In this document: one piece after another, positions 1-4,178 of the stretch
Numbering within the stretch: position 1 is the stretch's first letter
How the letters are laid out: the number at the start of each line of letters is the position of its first letter
DNA from: Actinomycetota bacterium
GTDB lineage: Bacteria > Actinomycetota > Acidimicrobiia > Acidimicrobiales > Microtrichaceae
Length of the DNA: 6,786 nucleotides
Assembly: GCA_005777415.1 (NCBI GenBank)
Contig: SXMI01000041.1
Span: forward strand, 1 to 6,786
Direction: 5' to 3'
Translations under genes and position numbers: made by a program
Notes under the pieces: generated by a model
Databases searched by the model: none
Seen by the model: the letters and a program-made list of their open reading frames with translations, nothing else
Told to the model about the DNA's origin: nothing

Positions 1-458
1 CCGCCGATCACGATGTTCTGCGGGGAGTTCCGCTTCAGCCAGAGCGTGTAGACGAACACGTAGAAGAGACAGGCGGACAGGGCCAGCACGGCGGACAACA
101 GGTTGACGAGCGCGGTCAACCAGACGAAGGCGACGGCCTCCAGCCCGAGGGCGAACACCAGTGCCGCCCGGGGCGAGACCACGCCGGTGACCAGCGGCCG
201 GTTCCGGGTCCGCTCCATCCGTGCGTCGATGTCACGGTCCACCACCATGTTGATGGCGTTCGCGCCGCCCGCAGCCAGGGTCCCCCCCACCACGGTTGCG
301 ACCATGAGCCAGACCGACGGCAGGCCCCCCTCGGCCACCACCATCGTCGGGACGGTCGTGATCAGCAACAACTCGATGATCCGCGGCTTCGTGAGCGCGA
401 CGAAGCCTCCGAGACGCACCGAGAACGGGACGGACGGGGAGACTGCCGGGGCGACCAT
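1..458 (-). CDS. ctaB: Protoheme IX farnesyltransferase (heme O synthase), N-terminal part, cut by window edge
   Basis: CtaB is an integral membrane UbiA-superfamily prenyltransferase that adds a farnesyl group to heme b to give heme O, the precursor of heme A for cytochrome c oxidase. Reading down from the ATG at 458, 152 codons are visible; the family is usually near 300 residues, so about half is missing at the left edge. The N-terminus carries LTKPRIIELLL (about residues 22-32), typical of CtaB. The first Asp-rich prenyl-diphosphate/Mg site follows as N70-x3-D74-x3-D78, then MERTRNRPL (81-89). Hydrophobic segments sit at roughly 28-42, 49-66, 96-113 and 117-138. The second Asp-rich motif would lie outside the window. 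The gene is divergent from ctaA, an arrangement I know from actinobacteria. No strong Shine-Dalgarno precedes the ATG; a TAACCT box lies 10 nt upstream, so the leader may be very short. Confidence 0.95.
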   Translation of the reverse strand, partial: MVAPAVSPSVPFSVRLGGFVALTKPRIIELLLITTVPTMVVAEGGLPSVWLMVATVVGGTLAAGGANAINMVVDRDIDARMERTRNRPLVTGVVSPRAALVFALGLEAVAFVWLTALVNLLSAVLALSACLFYVFVYTLWLKRNSPQNIVIG

Positions 459-468
459 GCCGGGGCCG

Positions 469-498
469 AGGTTACGAGTCCGACCCGCAGTCCTGCCA
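469..498 (-). promoter_or_regulatory. Candidate ctaB promoter
   Basis: On the minus strand TAACCT (469-474) fits the actinobacterial -10 pattern TANNNT. It lies 10 nt before the ctaB ATG, which would leave a leader of only a few bases. A weak -35 candidate, TGGCAG (493-498), sits 18 nt further upstream. The -10 is reasonable and the -35 is poor. Confidence 0.25.
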
Positions 499-533
499 GC
501 ACGGGCCGGGGGACGTACGCCACACCGGTCGCC

Positions 534-563
534 TGCGACCTCGTCGCAGCGTGGACCTAGCCT
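534..563 (+). promoter_or_regulatory. Candidate leaderless promoter of ctaA
   Basis: TAGCCT (558-563) matches the TANNNT -10 pattern and is followed by exactly six bases and then the GTG at 570. Transcription would therefore start at or within a base of the start codon, giving a leaderless mRNA, which is common in actinobacteria. A weak -35 candidate, TGCGAC (534-539), stands 18 nt upstream. No Shine-Dalgarno is needed or seen. The assignment rests on spacing and the -10 only. Confidence 0.35.
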
Positions 564-569
564 GAGGTC

Positions 570-1601
570 GTGCGCACGAGCCCCGATCGACCGCCGGCCC
601 CCGGGTCGCCCGCGGACCACACCTCGCTCCCTACCCGGGACCGCTGGACCGTGAGCCCCGGGACCTACCGGTGGCTCGCCATCACGGCGCTCGCCCTGCT
701 GGTCGCCATCGTGGTGACCGGCGCCGCGGTCCGGCTGACCGGATCCGGGCTGGGCTGCTCGGACTGGCCCAACTGCGAACCCGGGGACTTCGTCTCGGTC
801 TCGACACCCAACCAGGCGATCGAGCAGTTGAACCGGTTGTTCACGGGGCTGGTGTCGCTCGCCGTGGCGGCCGCCGTGCTCGGCTCGATCCGGCGGCGCC
901 CGTTCCGGCGCGACCTGGTGTGGCTGTCGGTGGGTCTGGTGCTCGGCGTCATCGGCCAGATCGTCCTCGGCGGGATCACCGTGCTCGTGGACCTGCACCC
1001 GGTGGCCGTCGGCGGCCACTTCGTGCTCTCCATGATCCTGGTCGCCGATGCCGTGGTCCTGACCTGGCGGGCGGGTCGGCCCGCCGGACCGCGGGCGCCG
1101 GTGGTGCGACCGGACCAGCTCTGGCTCTCGCGGGTCGCACTGACACTCGCGGCCGGGCTCATGCTCACCGGACCGATCGTGACGGGCACCGGGCCGCATG
1201 CCGGCGACGCGGCCTCGCCCCGGTTCGGGTTCTCCATCCCCGACGTGGTGCGGGTGCACTCCATCAACATGTGGCTGTTCCTGGTGGTGCTCGTCGTGCT
1301 CCTCGTCCGACTCGTCCGGACCCCGGGCGTGGATCGGCTGGGTGATGGCCGCCTGGTGCGCCGGGGCACGGTGGTGCTCGGCGTCGTGGTGGCCCAGGGA
1401 GCGATCGGCTACCTCCAGTACGCCACCGGCATCCCGGCGGCGCTGGTGCTGGCCCACATCATCGGGGCCACCGCCGTCCTGTCGACCATGATCTGGTTCC
1501 ACCTGGGGCTGTCGGCGCCCACGGCGGGCGCCGGATCCACCCCGGTCGACCGCTCGGGCTCGGGCGCTGTGGAGCACACCGGAGCCGGGAGCCCCCGGTG
1601 A
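570..1601 (+). CDS. ctaA: Heme A synthase (COX15/CtaA family)
   Basis: CtaA is a polytopic membrane heme protein that oxidises the C8 methyl of heme O to a formyl group, giving heme A for aa3-type oxidases. The 343-residue product opens with a Pro-rich 30-residue tail, then TM1 (about 35-54) and the loop motif RLTGSGLGCSDWPNC (55-69). C63 and C69 match the conserved cysteine pair of the first outer loop. E85 of the AIEQLNR motif matches the catalytic Glu. H150, H230 and H296 fit three of the four heme-ligand histidines, while the fourth position, three residues after E85, is N88. GTGPHAGD (206-213) is another family motif. The GTG at 570 is chosen because a -10 box lies six bases upstream; GTG 651 (MSPGTYRW) is the alternative and would remove the low-complexity tail. 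The gene is divergent from ctaB, and its TGA overlaps the clpS start. Confidence 0.95.
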   Translation: MRTSPDRPPAPGSPADHTSLPTRDRWTVSPGTYRWLAITALALLVAIVVTGAAVRLTGSGLGCSDWPNCEPGDFVSVSTPNQAIEQLNRLFTGLVSLAVAAAVLGSIRRRPFRRDLVWLSVGLVLGVIGQIVLGGITVLVDLHPVAVGGHFVLSMILVADAVVLTWRAGRPAGPRAPVVRPDQLWLSRVALTLAAGLMLTGPIVTGTGPHAGDAASPRFGFSIPDVVRVHSINMWLFLVVLVVLLVRLVRTPGVDRLGDGRLVRRGTVVLGVVVAQGAIGYLQYATGIPAALVLAHIIGATAVLSTMIWFHLGLSAPTAGAGSTPVDRSGSGAVEHTGAGSPR

Positions 1602-1888
1602 GCGCGCCGGCGCCGGTCGAGACCCTCGACCCCGAGGTCACCGACGAGGTCGACCTCGACGAACCCTGGGTCGTGATCGTCTGGAACGACCCGATCAACC
1701 TGATGAGCTACGTGGCCTTCGTGTTCCGCAAGCTGTTCGGCTACTCCGAGGACGAGGCCGAGCGCCTGATGCTCCAGGTCCACCACGAGGGCAAGGCGGT
1801 CGTCTCGAGCGGTCCCCGCCACGAGGCGGAACGGGACGTCTTCCGGCTGCACGAGCACGGCCTGTGGGCCACCATGCAGCAGGACTGA
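1598..1888 (+). CDS. clpS: ATP-dependent Clp protease adaptor ClpS
   Basis: ClpS is a small cytosolic adaptor that binds proteins with destabilising N-terminal residues and delivers them to the Clp AAA+ unfoldase (ClpC1 in actinobacteria). The product has 96 residues, normal for the family: an acidic disordered tail (about 1-22), then the core from PWVVIVWNDPINLMSYV. N30 and D31 with H62 (in QVHHEG) correspond to the residues that grip the substrate alpha-amino group in E. coli ClpS (N34, D35, H66), and M36 to its gatekeeper Met. VFRKLFGYS (42-50) and LHEHGLWATMQQD at the C-terminus are typical of actinobacterial members. The GTG start shares bases with the ctaA TGA (GTGA), and CGGGAG (1586-1591) is a plausible ribosome-binding site. 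Translation is therefore probably coupled to ctaA, with no promoter of its own visible. Confidence 0.97.
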   Translation: MSAPAPVETLDPEVTDEVDLDEPWVVIVWNDPINLMSYVAFVFRKLFGYSEDEAERLMLQVHHEGKAVVSSGPRHEAERDVFRLHEHGLWATMQQD

Positions 1889-1924
1889 GTCCGGTCCCGA
1901 CCGCAACCGACCCCGAGGCCCCAC

Positions 1925-2383
1925 GTGTTCCGCTCCCCGATCAAGCGTCGTTCCGACGGCTCCTACCGGTTCGGCATCAGCCCCGAGGAACGCCGCCTCG
2001 TGGCGGACGTCGTCGGCCAGCTCCGCCAACTGCTGCTCGCCGACGACCCGTCGCTCGCCCGACTCTTCCCACCTCCCTACGGCGACGACGCCGAACGCAA
2101 CGCCGGGTACGCCGCCCTGGCCGGCAGCGAGTTGATCGAGCGGCGGCTCGCCTCGATCGACCTGGTCCTCGACACCATCGAGGCCGACTCGCTGTCCCAG
2201 GACGAGCTCGAGGCGTGGATGCGGTCGATCAACGACGTCCGCCTGGCGCTCGGCACCATCCTCGACGTCGACGAGTCCGAACGGCCGGCGACCGACCCCG
2301 ACGAGGCGACCTCCGCCAACCTCGCCGTCTACCAGTACCTCGGTGTCCTGCTCGAGATGACCGTCCGGGCGCTGACCCACTGA
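1925..2383 (+). CDS. DUF2017 family protein, conserved partner of clpS
   Basis: This is a 152-residue soluble, probably all-helical protein that I recognise as DUF2017, an actinobacterial family with no assigned biochemical role. Family-like features are the start with basic residues (FRSPIKRR), the EERRLVADVVGQLRQLL helix (about 20-36), a DPSLARLFPPPYGDD segment (41-55), ELIERRLASIDLVLDTIE (about 69-86), the helix WMRSINDVRLALGTILDV (about 98-115), and a C-terminal YQYLGVLLEMTVRAL helix. No signal peptide, membrane segment or catalytic motif is visible. It begins at GTG 1925, 36 nt after clpS, with only a weak GAGG-like site upstream. From memory, clpS (Rv1331) of Mycobacterium tuberculosis is followed by a gene of this family, so the pairing is probably old and suggests work linked to ClpS or Clp substrates. 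That link is inference. Confidence 0.9.
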   Translation: MFRSPIKRRSDGSYRFGISPEERRLVADVVGQLRQLLLADDPSLARLFPPPYGDDAERNAGYAALAGSELIERRLASIDLVLDTIEADSLSQDELEAWMRSINDVRLALGTILDVDESERPATDPDEATSANLAVYQYLGVLLEMTVRALTH

Positions 2384-2385
2384 GC

Positions 2386-2419
2386 AGGAGCAGCGGAGCG
2401 CGTTGCCGCACCAGCTCCT
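2386..2419 (+). terminator. Possible terminator of the ctaA-clpS-DUF2017 run
   Basis: AGGAGC (2386-2391) pairs perfectly with GCTCCT (2414-2419), and inside it GCGG (2393-2396) pairs with CCGC (2406-2409). The structure begins three bases after the DUF2017 stop and is followed by only two T residues (2420-2421) before GG, so it is a weak intrinsic terminator at best. It abuts the -35 region of the tRNA promoter, which would insulate the two units. Confidence 0.33.
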
Positions 2420-2449
2420 TTGGTCGGCCTCATGGCGAGGCGCTATGGT
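2420..2449 (+). promoter_or_regulatory. Promoter of the tRNA-Glu-Asp-Phe operon
   Basis: TTGGTC (2420-2425) and TATGGT (2444-2449) form a sigma70/SigA-type pair with an 18-bp spacer. Predicted initiation near 2456 leaves a leader of about 20 bases before tRNA-Glu. This is the best -35/-10 pair in the window, as expected for a stable-RNA operon. No other promoter-like pair was seen between 2384 and 2475. Confidence 0.5.
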
Positions 2450-2475
2450 TCGCCGGTTCCCCTGACGGGCGCAGA

Positions 2476-2548
2476 GCCCCCATCGTCCAGCGGCCTAGGA
2501 CGCCTCCCTTTCAAGGAGGTAACACGGGTTCGACTCCCGTTGGGGGTG
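2476..2548 (+). tRNA. tRNA-Glu (UUC)
   Basis: A full cloverleaf can be drawn. The acceptor is GCCCCCA (2476-2482) with TGGGGGT (2541-2547), the outermost pair being a G-U wobble. The D stem is GTCC/GGAC (2485-2488/2498-2501). The anticodon stem is CCTCC/GGAGG (2503-2507/2515-2519) with loop CTTTCAA, giving anticodon TTC at 2510-2512. The T stem is ACGGG/CCCGT (2524-2528/2536-2540) with loop TTCGACT. The discriminator is G2548 and the next bases are CA, so CCA is not encoded. The outer G-U pair and GCA ending match what I recall of actinobacterial tRNA-Glu genes. It is the first gene of a three-tRNA operon. Confidence 0.98.
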
Positions 2549-2562
2549 CAGGCCACAGCCGT

Positions 2563-2640
2563 GGTCCCGTGGTGCAGTTTGGAGTGCACGCCGGCCTGTC
2601 AAGCCGGAGGTCGCGGGTTCAAATCCCGTCGGGACCGCCA
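2563..2640 (+). tRNA. tRNA-Asp (GUC), CCA encoded
   Basis: Acceptor GGTCCCG (2563-2569) pairs with CGGGACC (2630-2636). The D stem is GTGC/GCAC (2572-2575/2586-2589). The anticodon stem is CCGGC/GCCGG (2591-2595/2603-2607) with loop CTGTCAA, anticodon GTC at 2598-2600. The T loop has the standard TTCAAAT. Discriminator G2637 is the expected Asp identity base, and CCA (2638-2640) is encoded. It lies 14 nt after the tRNA-Glu discriminator base and is probably cotranscribed with it. Confidence 0.98.
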
Positions 2641-2648
2641 TGTCGGCT

Positions 2649-2669
2649 CGGTGTTCGACACCGTGTCGA
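2649..2669 (+). repeat. Overlapping inverted repeats between tRNA-Asp and tRNA-Phe
   Basis: CGGTGT (2649-2654) pairs with ACACCG (2658-2663) around a TCG loop. The right arm overlaps a second perfect inverted repeat, TCGACAC (2655-2661) with GTGTCGA (2663-2669). The two hairpins cannot form together. The site may be a processing structure in the tRNA precursor; no T-run follows, so it does not look like a terminator. Confidence 0.5.
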
Positions 2670-2675
2670 CCACCC

Positions 2676-2751
2676 GGTCGGGTAGCTCAGTTGGCAGAGC
2701 GTCCGCCTGAAAAGCGGAAGGTCACCGGATCGACGCCGGTCCCGACCACCA
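2676..2751 (+). tRNA. tRNA-Phe (GAA), CCA encoded
   Basis: Acceptor GGTCGGG (2676-2682) pairs with CCCGACC (2741-2747). The D stem is GCTC/GAGC (2685-2688/2697-2700). The anticodon stem is TCCGC/GCGGA (2702-2706/2714-2718) with loop CTGAAAA, anticodon GAA at 2709-2711. The T stem is ACCGG/CCGGT (2724-2728/2736-2740). Discriminator A2748 and an encoded CCA (2749-2751) follow. The T loop is ATCGACG, with A instead of the usual T at position 54; otherwise the molecule looks fully functional. The bases just upstream (CGACCACC, 2667-2674) repeat its own 3' end. Confidence 0.97.
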
Positions 2752-2866
2752 CGGATCCGTCGCGTCCCGATCACGGAAGCGGACCGGGGCGTCCCGGCTA
2801 CCCTGAATCCCTGCAACGCCGGCCGGCTCCGGGGGAAACCCGGCGGCTCCGGGGGACGGGGGACTG
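2752..2866 (+). other. Gap between tRNA-Phe and the acyltransferase gene: hairpins, a -10-like box, G-rich repeats
   Basis: No gene is seen here. A hairpin CCGGG-GCGT-CCCGG (2784-2797) could help end the tRNA transcript but lacks a T-run. TACCCT (2799-2804) resembles a -10 box that would serve the acyltransferase with a leader of about 55 nt, but no -35 is visible. A second hairpin, CCGGG-GGAAA-CCCGG (2829-2843), overlaps direct repeats that lead into the ribosome-binding region. A 10-bp palindrome, ACGGATCCGT (2751-2760), starts at the last base of tRNA-Phe. Confidence 0.4.
2825..2856 (+). repeat. Two 12-bp direct repeats just upstream of the acyltransferase start
   Basis: GGCTCCGGGGGA occurs at 2825-2836 and again at 2845-2856, a 20-bp period. 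Its GGGGGA end is repeated a third time at 2858-2863. The copy at 2851-2856 sits about 10 nt before the GTG at 2867 and could act as a Shine-Dalgarno; the third copy is too close. Confidence 0.6.
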
Positions 2867-4168
2867 GTGAGCGACGAGCGATCCGACGACGGGGATCCGA
2901 CCGTGTCCGATCCGTCGGGCACCACGGCGACCGGACGCGCACCGTTCATCTCGAACGCCGACAAGTTGGGGTACCTCCCGCCGTTCGACGGGATGCGGGG
3001 CGTCGCGGTCTGCATGGTGATCCTGGTGCACGCCACCTTCGAACCGTTCGGTGGGTTCGCCGGCACCGTCGACCTGTTCTTCGTGCTCTCCGGGGTCCTC
3101 ATCACGACGCTGCTCCTCGAGGAGGACCGGCGGGCCGGACGGGTGGACCTCCGCCGCTTCTACTCCCGACGGGCACTGCGACTCCTGCCGCTCATGTACC
3201 TGGTGATCGTCGGGACGCTGCTCGCGGCGCTGGCCGTCCACCTGCTGACCGACAACCAGGACCTGTTGGACAAGGCCATCGGCGACGCGCTGGCGGGCGG
3301 GACCTACCTGTACCACGTCATCCACCCGGTCCACACCGAGCTCGTCGGCGGTGGTCCGCCCGAGATCCGGCCGCTCCTGCACCTGTGGTCGCTGACCGTC
3401 GAGGAGCACTTCTACCTCTTCGGCGCGCTGCTCATCATCGTGGCGATCCGACGGAACTGGATGCGCTGGGTCGCCGCTGCGTTCGTGGTCGGCTGGGTGG
3501 CGATCGGGCTGGCGAGGCTCACCGGGCACGTCGGGCCGCTGTTCGCCTGGTACCAGCGGCCGGACTCGCTGATGCTCGGCGTCGTCGTGGCGTTCGTGAA
3601 CGCCCGGATCCCCGCTCGGCTCAGCGAGCGGGCGGGACGGCGGCTCCGCATCGGCGCCTGGGTGGCGACCGCGGTGCTGGTGGGGACGTTCCTGGTCGGG
3701 ACCTGGTTCGTCAAGCCACTCGGCCTCTTCGTCCCGTTCCTCGTCCCCGAGGGCGGGTCGCTGCGGGACGGCCTCTACTGGGGCGAGTTCGGCTTCACCC
3801 TGATCGCCGCCAGCGTCGCCGTCATGTGCTTCACCTTCGCCCGCTATCGCGACCACCCCGTGGCCCGATTCTTCTCCTGGAAGCCCTTCACCGAGCTCGG
3901 TCGGCGGAGCTACGCCATCTACCTGCTCCACGTGCCGATCGGGGTGCTGCTCTTCGAGACGGTCTCGAAGGTGTCCGAAGGACTCGGACTGCTCCTCTAC
4001 CTGCCCCTGCTGGCGGTCTCGGTGGAGGTCGCGCACCGACTCGTCGAGAAGCCGGCCATGCGGATGCGGCTCACGCTCGCCGGCGCCGGGGCGTCGGGGG
4101 CAGCGGCCGCCGGTGTGTCAGGGGCTGCGGCCGCCGGCCCAGCCCGGCCAGCAGGCGACGACGACTGA
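2867..4168 (+). CDS. Acyltransferase 3 family membrane protein (OafA/YrhL-like)
   Basis: This 433-residue polytopic protein belongs to the acyltransferase-3 family, which moves acetyl or other acyl groups across the membrane onto sugars, exopolysaccharide, peptidoglycan or lipids. After a polar N-terminal tail (1-35) it shows PPFDGMRGVAV (38-48) with R44 and H55 in the family's R-x10-H arrangement. FFVLSG (71-76), FYSRRALRLLP (about 102-112) and LWSLTVEEHFYLF (173-185) follow, and near the C-terminus RRSYAIYLLHVPI. About ten membrane segments are apparent. No SGNH domain is present, so it is the short form. The C-terminus ends in an Ala/Gly-rich repeated tail. GTG 2867 has GGGGGA upstream; GTG 2903 is an alternative. 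It is convergent with the glycosyltransferase gene, six bases between stop codons. The acceptor cannot be told; a cell-envelope glycan is likely from the neighbour. Confidence 0.93.
   Translation: MSDERSDDGDPTVSDPSGTTATGRAPFISNADKLGYLPPFDGMRGVAVCMVILVHATFEPFGGFAGTVDLFFVLSGVLITTLLLEEDRRAGRVDLRRFYSRRALRLLPLMYLVIVGTLLAALAVHLLTDNQDLLDKAIGDALAGGTYLYHVIHPVHTELVGGGPPEIRPLLHLWSLTVEEHFYLFGALLIIVAIRRNWMRWVAAAFVVGWVAIGLARLTGHVGPLFAWYQRPDSLMLGVVVAFVNARIPARLSERAGRRLRIGAWVATAVLVGTFLVGTWFVKPLGLFVPFLVPEGGSLRDGLYWGEFGFTLIAASVAVMCFTFARYRDHPVARFFSWKPFTELGRRSYAIYLLHVPIGVLLFETVSKVSEGLGLLLYLPLLAVSVEVAHRLVEKPAMRMRLTLAGAGASGAAAAGVSGAAAAGPARPAGDDD
4094..4141 (+). repeat. 24-bp tandem duplication coding the Ala-rich tail of the acyltransferase
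   Basis: Two in-frame 24-bp units (4094-4117 and 4118-4141) match at 18 of 24 bases and share GCGGCCGCCGG. They encode SGAAAAGV and SGAAAAGP (residues 410-425), just after the last membrane-proximal segment. The duplication adds eight residues to a cytoplasmic or linker tail ending in GDDD. Confidence 0.75.
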
Positions 4169-4178
4169 GTCGACTCAG
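4165..4178. repeat. 14-bp perfect palindrome holding the stop codons of two convergent genes
   Basis: CTGAGTCGACTCAG reads the same on both strands. Its left TGA (4166-4168) ends the acyltransferase and its right TCA (4175-4177) is the TGA of the minus-strand glycosyltransferase. As RNA it could fold as a CTGAG/CTCAG stem with a TCGA loop on either transcript. There is no T-run, so it is weak as a bidirectional terminator, but no other terminator separates the genes. Confidence 0.6.

Noticed and set aside
1889..1924. CGGTC/GACCG inverted repeat between clpS and the DUF2017 gene
   Set aside because: The loop would be only two bases and there is no T-run; such short GC repeats are expected by chance at this base composition.
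1409..2380. 323-codon minus-strand frame opposite clpS and the DUF2017 gene
   Set aside because: Antisense of two well-supported genes, with no domain or coding signature.
2420..2710. Small plus-strand open frame across the tRNA cluster
   Set aside because: It runs straight through the tRNA-Glu and tRNA-Asp genes and ends in tRNA-Phe, so it is structural RNA sequence, not protein.
2384..2866. tRNA cluster as an integration site for a mobile element
   Set aside because: No integrase, no displaced duplicate of a tRNA 3' end flanking foreign genes, and ordinary neighbours on both sides. The 8-bp leader repeat is too short and too close to be an att site.
2752..2866. Riboswitch upstream of the acyltransferase
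   Set aside because: Only two 5-bp hairpins and G-rich repeats are visible; no known aptamer core could be recognised.
2798..4036. Long minus-strand open frame (412 codons) opposite the acyltransferase
   Set aside because: Charged low-complexity translation without recognisable motifs; the plus strand carries the acyltransferase-3 motifs.
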